This document shows positions 43,431 through 53,562 of a stretch of 64,000 nt of DNA, piece after piece. The position numbers and the translations under genes were made by a program. The stretch spans positions 1 to 64,000 of the forward strand of contig JAAEAF010003318.1 in the NCBI GenBank assembly GCA_011037195.1. The letters run 5' to 3'. The notes under the pieces were generated by a model. The model did no database searches. It was not told the origin of the DNA and saw only the letters and a program-made list of their open reading frames with translations. The stretch is from Triatoma infestans (Eukaryota; Arthropoda; Insecta; Hemiptera; Reduviidae). Each line of letters begins with the position of its first letter. Within the stretch, counting starts at the first letter, position 1.

Positions 43431-43796
43431 TGTGTAGTTGATGTACTAAGTTTTAAGAAAATCGTCGGAGCCATTTTTGAGAAAATCGAGAAAAAGTAAA
43501 AAAAAAAAAACTTGTAAAGTGGTACTTCCGGTTGAGGAATTTTGACAGATAACGGAACTTTGTCAGATCCCATGGTGATACCTAAACGGAATATCAAGTT
43601 TAAACTTTCTACGGTTTTTCCTTTTTGAGTTATGCTGTTCACATACTTTTACACATACACACACACATATACCCTTTTCTAAAACCACTTTTTTGGACTC
43701 AGGGGACCTCAAAACGAATATTTCCTATGAAAACTCTGCATCAAAAATTTGTTACGATTACAATACTTCCTCTTACTAGGAGTAAGAGAAAGTAAA
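43431..43796 (+). mobile_element. Family H 3' half
   Basis: From 'gtatgtgtagttgatgtact' to 'cttcctcttactaggagtaa', ending GAGAAAGT. It is interrupted or truncated at its 5' side by LOA-1. Confidence 0.8.
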
Positions 43797-43849
43797 AAGA
43801 AAAAAAAATACTCTTAATTTCACTACTATTATTAAAAGCAAGTCTACGT

Positions 43850-43960
43850 TATCACACTATTTTGACAAAAACATCCTGATGATTGGCGAACGCCCGAAAC
43901 CGGTCAATGTCCACAAAAAGACGATCACGAAAAATATGTCTAATAGTAATATCAGTTAAC
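43850..43960. mobile_element. FB-family half element
   Basis: One arm only: 'atcctgatgattggcgaacg', then 'cccgaaaccggtcaatgtcc'. Confidence 0.65.
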
Positions 43961-44213
43961 ATAGCCTACTAGTATGTAAAATTCTTTTTTCTGTATACAA
44001 AACTAGTTCCAGTAGCAAAGTTTATTTTGGGTTAACTTTCTACGATGATTTGGGTGACGCAGTTGGAAATATATAGTCATATTTAACTACACAGACGACA
44101 CACACCCTATTAGTTATGCGGCAATCTGAAAAAGTATTGTTGTATTAAAAAAGATACAGCGCCAAGTTCCTTCAAAAAAGCAGTCCAACTACTTCACATA
44201 CAACCAACAATAA

Positions 44214-44530
44214 AAATGTGGTGTGAACACTACATCTGGACTCACACGAGTTTCTGTTACTGCGAAACGGCAAATTTTCTTCAAACTTACAATTCTTATT
44301 AGTGTTTAAAACTGTCGGCATTTTTATAGAGAAAACCCCCCAAAAAATAGCACGAAAATCACACAGTAGCACTTTATAGGAAATCATAACCCCACCTCTC
44401 CCCTAAAAGTGCCCTTAAATAAATTTTCCCGGAGAAATGTTTCAAATAAAGGTTATAGCTCTTTGTATGTGTAGTTAATATACCAAGTTTAAAGAAAATC
44501 GTCAGAGATATTTTCATCAGAGAATTTAGA
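44214..44530 (+). mobile_element. Diverged family H fragment
   Basis: 'ggtgtgaacactacatctgg' and 'cacttt' onward through 'aagtgcccttaaataaattt' to 'accaagtttaaagaaaatcg'. Confidence 0.65.
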
Positions 44531-44759
44531 TAATTATTCCTTTATAAATAATTAAAAACTAGTTTAACAGAAAATTATTCTGTATCGTACAAAAATTCAA
44601 CAATCTATTAATAAATAGTTATCCAAAAAAAATTAGCAAATAAAGTTTTCAAAAACCAAAGTAAAAATAATGAATTGAATAAATAATTAATTTAGTTAAA
44701 TATGTATCAGTTAATGAATATAAATTTTCTGCTCTATCATTGGCTCCCTCACTGTCAGT

Positions 44760-45025
44760 ACCATTTTCTTCGTATTGAACAGTTATTTTTTTAATTTCTC
44801 TCAAATCTTTTCTTCTTATTTTCACTCAACCTTCTCAACTTATCGGCTACATTGTCCCCAAAAACCAGCTCTGAATCAGTTGACTTGTGCATTGTTGCCA
44901 TAGCCATATTGAGGGTTCTTTTCTTTTTTTAATTTCTCCTCGCTCTCATTTTCACTGCTATTCTTCTTCCTCTTTAAAGCATTTGTGGGTGGGAATCTAC
45001 TATTTCAAAATTTGGAACTTCCTGT
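44760..45025 (-). pseudogene. Decayed Lys/Glu-rich frame, perhaps a BESS-like motif
   Basis: After an acceptor-like TTTTTTTACAG the - strand reads, across frameshifts, 'ALKRKKNSSENESEEK' and 'DSELVFGDNVADKLRRLSEN'. The latter resembles the BESS motif found in insect MADF-type proteins and in some transposon accessory proteins. This is a weak call. Confidence 0.25.
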
Positions 45026-45092
45026 AAAAAAATTAATTATATTATTGTCATGAATATTATTTGTGTTTTGTGTACTTATATACAGCATACTA

Positions 45093-45770
45093 CTAACCCG
45101 ACCACGCTTCGCTGTGGCTTAGACTGATTTTTAGCCTTAACCAGGCGTGATTTTGATAGTTTTTTTCGATGCTTTGAAATACCCTGTCTACTAATTCTTC
45201 TTTTGAATGTACAATGTTGCAGAAATTAGATGGGAAGGTGATTTTTCCCGTTTCCGGATTTGTAGAAGCAATGCCGTTACCGAGTTCGAGTAATTGTCTT
45301 GAAAATGTGGCAGCTGTTGGATCGTTTTGAAGTTGAACTCTCATATTCGTTGTTAAATGAATTTTTTTACTGTGCTCCAAAGAGGTGAATATTTCAAGCA
45401 GGCATGCAATTCATCAGCTGGTGTTGAGCGAGGTATCACTGGAAGCGTTTGCTTGAAGTCACCGGCTAGTAACACCAATGCTCCACCAAATGGAACCCGA
45501 TTATTTCGCAAGTATTTCAATGTATGGTCTAATGATTCCAATGACTTCTTATAAGCCATTGTACACACATCCCATACAATGATTTTGCACGCCCGAAGAA
45601 CCTTTCCCATTCCTGATGTTTTAGAAATGTTACATGTTGGATTTTCTGTGAAGTGCATGTTTAAGTCATGACAGTTTAAGAGCTGAATGCGCTGTTCTAC
45701 CTCATCAACGTAGCAGCAATACCTGAAGAAGCAAGTGCTAACGCAATAGGCCGTTTGAACGGATTTTAGC
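45093..45770 (-). pseudogene. Helitron PIF1-type helicase fragment
   Basis: From the right: 'LALASSGIAATL', then 'NISKTSGMGKVL', IIVWDVCTMAYKKSLE, 'GGALVLLAGDFKQTLPVIPR', 'DELHACLKYSPLW', and in the next frame 'LTTNMRVQLQND' and 'ITFPSNFCNIV'. This is the Helitron version of the PIF1 helicase, not the host PIF1. The Walker B Glu is Val (about 45566). The Rep domain and Walker A are not present. Confidence 0.88.
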
Positions 45771-47552
45771 TCGGAATTTCCCGTTTCCGTGGGAACTTAG
45801 GAATAGAGGTACTTATAAATAGTAGAGAAAGAGGTTCAGACAGTGAGCCAACATCGCAACGCGTCTGAGTCTGTCTATTTCTGCCAACCTCGCGAAACTC
45901 TCGGAGAAGTTCCCTTTTCCGTGGGAACTTCGGAGTACAAAGTATATTTAAACACTGTTATATAGAAATGCAACGTTGTGTAAAAATTTCAAGTCAATCC
46001 ATCGACTACTTTTCGAGTTTTGCGGCCACAAACGTATGGATGCTGAATTTTTATACGAGTATATATAGATATAGCAGCTGTGGCATGCAAAGCTGCATAG
46101 ATATCACTTTTATTTGAAACATATTTCTGAAAAAAATGATTTCAGAGGGAAATTGAAGGTCTGCCAGTTAGTTTAAATTTACATAAACTTGTTGGTATTG
46201 ACCTTTTGAACGCTCCACGTAAGGCCGCTCAGATATATATACAAGTAAAATCCCCAACACCATTTTTATGGCCTGCCCAACTAAACATTTTATTGTTGCA
46301 ATTTTAAAGAAAATTTCTTGATTAAGTTGTATTAATTAGATTAAGGGTGATCGGCGTCGAATCATATAAAGGGACATTTAATACTGGAATAGCTACTTCA
46401 CAAATTAAGTTTTCCATTTTTTCATGCTCTTTTTTCCCGCAAACGAATCTACTAATAGTTGTTTTTAAAAAAGACTTAAATAAATTTATAAACTTACCAC
46501 TGTTATTTGAGTTAGCTACGACTTTAAGAGTAAAAAATTCTTAAACTGCCACTTCTGTTTATTGCAATGCTAATAAAATAATTGCCTCTGGATTACAGTT
46601 TCATCTTTTATAAGCAAATCGGGATTATTTTTAGCGAAGAATATCTTCTCAATGAATTTCCAATATAATATACTGAATGCACTAGTATTTTACTCCTTTG
46701 TTTATTCACAGGGAAGTTTGTTTCCAAGATGTAAGATGAAAAGCCTATTTATTATTTTGTCAGCTGGCGACACTACTGGCAATATTGCTGAACTAGTTAA
46801 ACAAAGCAACATTGTTTGAATAACCCCAAATTAATAACAGTCAAACAACTGTTTTTTGAACAAATAAATAATAAACTTAATATTTAATTTTTTTTTTTAT
46901 TATCGTACCTAACATAAGACAATAAATTTATTCTTCTTATAAATTAAAAAAAAAACTTATCTTAATAATTTTTGTTTGTTTATAATTAGAATAAACTTAT
47001 TTTTATACTATTTTCATTTTTATTGAACACTGACAAAAAACTTTTTTTATTTTTTAAATATGAAATTTTTTGTCTAGTAATTCTGTTATAAATAACTTTT
47101 TGTTTTATTATAATAAATATTTTAATATTATAATAAAAATTCGTTTACAAAAAAGAAGATTCGAACTATGCCATCCGCGCTCATAATGTCATACGTTCGT
47201 CAAAGTTTCCACTTCCCGATAGCGAACTGCAGTGTCAGGGCATTTCCACTGAGTAAAGCTCAACGTTATTCTCCAGTCACTTATACAAAGGCGCAAAGGC
47301 TGTTGTGAGAACATTCTCAGTTACTAACCGCCAATGGTTTCCCTAGGGGGTCCATTCATTCTACTCATGTTATTCTACATTCTACGAATGTTATTACGTA
47401 ATCTTAGTGATCAGTGAAGGAGTTCTAGAGGGCTAGTAACATGTGGAAATTAATATTAGTGAGCCGTGGGTGCAAACACTTATTTCAGGGACTAATATTG
47501 GCGGATCGGTTTTGTAAGGAGCGCTACATGTCAAAATGAACAAAGCTTATTC
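45771..47552. other. AT-rich intergenic stretch, no gene recognised
   Basis: 45771-46060 has two blocks with 'ccgtttccgtgggaactt', which I take as flanking non-coding repeat of the Helitron remnant. 46800-47130 is almost only A and T. A 65-codon frame at 46347 has no recognisable feature. Confidence 0.4.
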
Positions 47553-47555
47553 AAA

Positions 47556-47606
47556 TTTTTTTTTTTTTTTAATTTTAAGGCGTCCTCAACATCTATGGTC
47601 ATTTAT
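47556..47606 (-). mobile_element. SINE-A 3' fragment
   Basis: The complement reads 'gaccatagatgttgaggacg' then 'ccttaaaattaaaaaaaaaa', the 3' end of family A. Confidence 0.75.
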
Positions 47607-49081
47607 TCAAATTGAAATTTAAATAAAAACCCATCCAAAATCAATTTTTCCAGAAAAATGTTTCAAATAAAAGTGATACGTTTCTAATGGGCCTGATTTC
47701 AAGTGTATTTATTTATGTTTATAAATATTTTTATTAAAATAGAAAATAAAATATTTCAAGAATATTAGTAAAATACTATAATAATAAAAATATTTTAATT
47801 GTTTGCTATTAATTTAGTTATTTAATTTGTTTCAAATATCTCGAGAACTCTTTTTATTCAGTTATGAAAAAAGTATTTTTATTGAAACCAAATAAAAGGA
47901 TTTATTTATTTTATGCTGATGACATTGTATTAAGATGAACCTCATCTTCTACAGAAAAATGACTGATAAATTTATTTATCATTTGCAAGTTATAGAATTT
48001 AATGGTTAATCTTGTTGAGTGCAAAATTATTTGGTTTTTAGAAGGAGAGAGTTTTTAATAATGAAAATATATATTGGATAGCGGTTTGAAGAGCTGGATA
48101 AGTGCAGCGAAATTTACCTAATCTCTCCGCGAAGGGAGATTTTCTTAAAAATAGCAATATCCCATCTCTGTAATGTAAAATATGATTGCATTTGTAAGTT
48201 TGGCAAATCTATTGTTAATTAAAGGTGGCCCATTAAAGGTGGTTTACAAAGATTTGAGATTCCTCCCATTCCCCTCAAAAATCTCTAGTTTATAAATAGT
48301 ATTAGTTAAATCTATAGTACATAAATTTAAAAAACTAAACTGACTTACACCATAACTTTCCCAGTTATAATTTGATGCAGGTTTAATTTGTCTTCCCTTT
48401 ATTTGATTAATATCGAAGAATCATTCTTGAAGTATTACATGCTTATATTCGATTAATTCCTAATTCGCAACTATGCTCTACAAGTTCATCTTACATCCCT
48501 TAAGTCATGGGCTTTCAAATATGGAAGATTAAATTGAACTTAATAGTAGATAATTGCAATATTATTGCCTTTACTTTGAATAGTAAAATTCGTGGATTAA
48601 CAGATTCCCAGGCTAAATATTGTGACATCCATTAGGTGAGCAAAACTATACTTTTGATAGAAATTTAAAAATTTCCTTTACTAAAATTACCGTTAACTTA
48701 TTATTTCTTCTGAACGAGAATTTTTCAGGATACCTGCAAAAATATTGTCTCCGAGATATTTTCTGTGATAGCCGCCTGCTTCTTTTTGTGGTTATCGACG
48801 GGGTTCGGGCTTTTGCCTATCATCAGGTTTGTCAAAACAACACAGCAAATTTAGTTGATACATTCAAGTAAATAGGTGTATCAAATTTGTACTGTAGTTT
48901 GGGGTAAATCAAATGGTGTTGACCTTGCCTCGTCTTGGCGAGGATTTATGCATAAATTTAAGATAATACAAATTATTACACGTGAAGTCATTCTACGAAA
49001 AAAAAGGAAGAAAATCCAGAAAAGTGTTTGAAGAAATAAGGACATAAAAAAAAATTGAATTATCATAATAGCAAATTCAAT
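47607..49081. other. AT-rich stretch upstream of gene 3, with one FB fragment
   Basis: 48755-48850 ('ttttctgtgatagccgcctg', 'ttatcgacggggttcgggct') is a single decayed FB arm. 47640-47690 resembles part of a family-H module. Otherwise no feature. Confidence 0.4.
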
Positions 49082-50676
49082 ATGGTTGATATTGAAAGCA
49101 AGTGCGATTTTTGTACAAATGGCAGGTATGTGATTATTAATTCATTCATTTTCTTAACCAGAAATTTTTCTCCATAGAGTAGAGTGAAGATCTATGCCCA
49201 GAGTGATTTAAAGTTAATGTAGAAAAAGTACAATTATAATTGTGTGATTATTGTGAAAATCTGCACAACTATTGTTTTATAGTATTAACTTATTGTATGA
49301 AAATTTCAAAAAAATTAACGAATAGTTTATTAGTAATTAGAATGTGTTTTATTTTAATTTTAAAAGGTAATAGTCCAGTTGAGTGTAGTATCACTGGAGT
49401 AGTGGGGAGAATAAGTTAGTAAGTTGTGATTTGCGAGGAGTGGGGACAGTAGAATATACTGGAGATTGTTTGCTGTTTACATGTTTATAGGAAGGTGTTT
49501 TATATGAATAAAATATTATAAACAATAAAAGTTAAAACATCACTGAAAGACTTAACATGATAATTTATAATGAGTATATTTTCGTACATAAACGCAGAGT
49601 ATTTATATTGATTTTGTGGAACATGTAATTTATTAGTGATATCTGGAAGCGGATTGGCGACTGAATATTTCAGTTCATTAAGATTATTCTATTATTATTT
49701 TCGTATTTTAAATTTGCAAGTATGGATTGAAACAAGATGATGTGAACTGGAACTAATGAATACTGGGGATGAAGACGAAATTGGCAGTAGAAATAGCCGT
49801 AATTTCTGCAGAAATGAGCAAGGGAGTGAGCTGTTTCTGTTTTGTCAAGTGTCGATATTCGTATAGTGAATGGGCTTTGTGGGAGCGATAAAGATGTGGG
49901 GCAGTAGACAACTACTGTAAAAGAGGTGCAGTGTTATAGATGATATGATTGCTCAAAGTATCTGCTATCTGAGGTAAATAATTTTGAAATAATTAATTTT
50001 CCATTATCCTTTTCCATTACAGCTTGCCACAATTAGAATTAAAGTATAAAGTAGAGTACGAATTAGATAATGTAATGCAAATAGTGAAAAAAAAGAGATA
50101 TTTTATAGATGGAATAAAAAATCTTCTTAAAGGTAATATAAAGAATCAGAAATATTTTTCGTGATAGCCTGCTTCTTTTTGTGGTCATCGACCGGTTTCG
50201 GGCGTGCTTTTTTTTTCAAACAGTGTGATAACATGATTTGCACAAAGCAAATCCTGATGATAGGCGAACGCCCGAAACCGGTCGATGACGACAAAAATAA
50301 GTAGGCTATCACGGAAAATATCTCTGATACTTTCCAGCTCTGCCGAACAAACCATATTAATTGCGTGGCGAATTGTCCAGAAATCATAAATTAGTTTTTT
50401 GATGAATATAAATGTGACATTCATGTTTCTTGATAATAATGTAGGTAAATGTTTGATTGCATTGATTTGTTATGTTGGAGCAAAGTTGGCTGCTTATTTT
50501 GAGTTTGTAAAAATAATTATGAAAATATTAATGATTAGTTTTGATCAATTTATATGTGTAATTTAGGAATGCAGAGCCTAGAGTTAAGTGATTATAATGA
50601 AAGGTTGTACAGCATGCAGCTAAACCAATGTACAAACAACAACTGTAAAATAAAGAAATGGAAATTACCATTGTAG
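49082..50676 (+). CDS. Small three-exon gene, 87 residues, unknown function
   Basis: Exons 49082-49125, 50023-50132 and 50567-50676 join with matching phases (2 then 1) to 88 codons ending in TAG. All splice sites are canonical: AG|GTATGT, TTCCATTACAG|, AAAG|GTAATA, AATTTAG|. The product begins MVDIESKCDFC, has a charged central stretch (LELKYKVEYELDNV, residues 18-31; IVKKKRYF) that could form a helix, and ends with a CTNNNCKIKKW pair of Cys. No signal peptide or membrane segment. The Cys pairs (8, 11 and two near the end, about 73 and 78) could bind metal, but spacing matches no family I know. Further 5' exons are possible. A fold-back element lies in intron 2. Confidence 0.55.
50145..50362. 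mobile_element. Fold-back element FB-3, intron 2 of gene 3
   Basis: Shorter relative of FB-1: arms 'cgtgatagcctgcttctttt' and 'gtaggctatcacggaaaata', with 'catcgaccggtttcgggcgt' and its complement. The loop is reduced. Confidence 0.8.
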
Positions 50677-51229
50677 TTATGATATTAATTAATCCAATCA
50701 TATCTCAAAATCAATTATTGTCATCTTCGATTGATTTGAAATCAATTTAAAAATAATTATTTTTTGGTCAATAAAATTACAGAAATAATTCTGTTTAAGC
50801 TGTAATATATGTTTTATGAAACGTAAGAAAGGAAGTACCTGGTACTGAAAAAAAAAATCCTTGTCATAATCACGCCATATTGTTAGTGGATTTCAGTTGA
50901 CCCAATTAAGCATTCAGTTGATGTTTTTTTCTTTGATGTAGTATTTGAAATTTAAAAAAAAAAATCTTATTAATCAATTTTTTATTTTATTATAAAATAA
51001 AATACTATTTTTCTGATGGAATAATTGATTCTTAACCATTACTGTTAAATAGTAAATTTTACTTGAATTTTGGAATCCATTTGACCTGGTTTATTTCAAT
51101 TAGTAATCAACCATTAAAAAACAATATTCTTACATATGTTTAATACTTACTGTTTACTTAATAATTGCTTAAATAAATTATTATTTATTGTTTCTAATTT
51201 GCCCAAATTATAATGAGTTAATTTTACTT
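50677..51229. other. AT-rich, no feature recognised
   Basis: Sequence after the gene 3 stop. AATAAAG at 50649-50656 lies before the stop; AATAAA-type signals occur at about 50770 (tcaataaaattac), a possible poly-A signal for gene 3. Confidence 0.3.
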
Positions 51230-51231
51230 AC

Positions 51232-51312
51232 GTATAGAATTGGTGTTCACCAGAGTGATGACGGCGACGGAAAGATCGAGACCTGGATAGGGGGGGCCAG
51301 CCAACGGTTCCA
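51232..51312 (-). other. Possible first exon of an unseen - strand gene
   Basis: An 80-bp GC-rich island in AT-rich DNA. On the - strand it reads ATGGAACCGTTGGCTGG onward for 21 codons to a TGA, and ends in ATAC|GTAAGT, a consensus donor at about 51231. It could be a 5'-UTR exon with a short upstream frame. No partner exon is recognised within the window. Confidence 0.25.
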
Positions 51313-51481
51313 TAATCATCTCTTAATATTTTTAAAAAAGAATATTTTTAAAAAAGTTAAGAAATAATATAAAATTATGTTAATTATTTGTTAATTTTTA
51401 TTTAAATCGATTTTAATATAAATTAGAATTTGATTAGAAAAATAAAATTTTGGATTTTATCAAATTAAAATACTAATTTTT

Positions 51482-51655
51482 ACTTTCTCTTACTCCTAGT
51501 AAGAAGAAGTCTTATAATCGTGTCAAATTTTCGATATCGAGTTTTCACCGGTTTTGACGAATTTCAATATAATTTGGTACACTAACTATAAAATTTGTCA
51601 ATTATAATTTTGAGAGCTGGAGTAAGAGAAAGTTGTGTGAGTGTTTCACACCAGA
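51482..51655 (-). mobile_element. Minimal 174-bp family H element
   Basis: Only the two ends remain: ACTTTCTCTTACTCCTAGTA with 'tttcgatatcgagttttcac' fused to 'tttggtacactaactataaa' and GAGTGTTTCACACCAG. AATTTTT flanks both sides. It defines both termini of the family. Confidence 0.85.
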
Positions 51656-53436
51656 ATTTTTCCCAGGTCTTGGGCCTTTCGAAAAAGAAGCCATTTTTGT
51701 TTTAGATGCTCCAATTCAGAGATTTTTTTTAATGATTTAATTATCTGGGAAATGGAATTTAATAATTGTAAGATGAAAAATATTATTGTTAAATTACTAA
51801 TACCATATTTTCAGTAAAAATCCTGCAATGTGTTGTGATATTGGACCAGATTAGATGATAAGAATTTGCTTTATAGGTATGTTTTTTTTTTTAAATTAAA
51901 CAACGTTCTATAATGTAATGTTAATTTATGTGCATAATTTCAATAAAATTAATATCTTTTACTGAAGTTATAGAGATATTTCAATAGTGTTTGGATAGAT
52001 TTTTGTAATAATTAATCCGTAACTATCTGAATAACTTAAACTGAGATACTTTGCCTCACATTTGAAGGTTGATCTAATTTGTTTAAATTTTATCTGAGTG
52101 ATGGTTTCTAAGTATTAATAAATTAGCAGATTATATGTCATGAAGTTTCAGGACTTGGTCAGAAAATGTTAGGGCTCGGTCATTTTTCTTTAGTGGCTGT
52201 TTTATTACTTCAATATCTTTTTTTACAGAAATGGAAATCTAAAAATATTATTCAGCACTTTACAATTGCAGGTGTATTTAAAGGTAAGAGAGATGACGTT
52301 GGCTGCTGAGCCCATTCGTTAGTGAGCAGTACTTTCTGTAAAAAATATTGTTTAAGTGAACTCAATTTACAAAATTTGTGCTTCTTGTTCTGTTTTGAGT
52401 ACTAATCGCACATTCTGAAAGACTGCTGAGCTGCAATCTTATCGCCTAGTGTTATGATTTTAATGAGTGAACTTCTGAGAAAATCTTAGCACGCTAAGAA
52501 GCGTAATTTTCATTATATTGTAAAACTTGGTGCAGATTAGTTATTCTCTTTGAATAAAGTGATGTAATTTTTTTTTCGTTATCTTGGCCATTCTTTGGGG
52601 AGTGTTAATTTGGGTTTCGATAAGAAACAGTTTTGGATATCAACTCTTTAGAGGAAATTGATGAACTAAGACTGTTCGTGAAAAAAGTCTGAAACTTTCA
52701 GAATGTAAGTAAAGAAGCATTGCCAGGGCGGATAAAATCCCAGTTATCTTGGATGGTTCTTTTTTTTAAGGATTTAATTTCCCTTGGTTAGAATAAAGGA
52801 AACTTGTGAATCTTTTCAAAGTGTAGATATGATCTTAATTCTTTATATTCAGATGTTAAAAGAATTTCTAATTTTCATAATAATAAAAATAGTATTAGGA
52901 TATGGAAATTGAATACGGAACCATAACTCATGCATATTGATGTTGCATACACATTAGTATCTGCAAGAGAAATGATGGTCTTTTATGAAAAGAAAATTGG
53001 TAATAATATAGGAGCATAACCTAAGCCGATTGAAAGAACAAGATATGAACAAATTTCTCATTCCTTAAAAAATCTGTTTTTAATGTACTTACGAAAACGG
53101 TTGTTCAAGTTGTAGTCTTAGGAAAATTGTGTTTCTGGAAGAAAACTCTTTAGGTTATGGTTGTTACGAGTTCGCACCTATACAAGATTTTTGGACGGGT
53201 AATACAAACTCATATCTCTTTGGTTTCTTGCAACTGTAAACTACTTAATAAAAATACATTTACAAAAAAAAAACGTTTTAACAGAAATAATTTGTTAATC
53301 AATTCTGAAATATTATTAAATATTTTAAACAGATGTTGATCCCTCTTATACAGCTCATTTTATAATAGTATTAGCATCCCAACAATGGTTTTGTTATAGG
53401 TAACAATGGAGGTAGTCCTATTGGACTCAAAATTTG
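51656..53436. other. AT-rich stretch, no gene recognised
   Basis: Two short open pieces bounded by splice-like sites (about 51836-51890 and 52230-52285, the latter TTTTTTACAG to AAAG|GTAAGA) may be non-coding exons, but I cannot join them into a reading frame. Confidence 0.3.
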
Positions 53437-53562
53437 TTAAGCAGGCCACTCACTTGAGGGTTTTGGATAGGCCATAGTCGTCAGGCCAGGACTGAAGGTA
53501 ATGATATGAAACTACCATACATTACATCAGTTTATAACTGAGGGCTGAGTTCTCTCAGTTAA

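Noticed and set aside
45353..45658. Host PIF1 helicase gene
   Set aside because: The block order matches the Helitron helicase, Walker A and flanking exons are missing, and Walker B is mutated.
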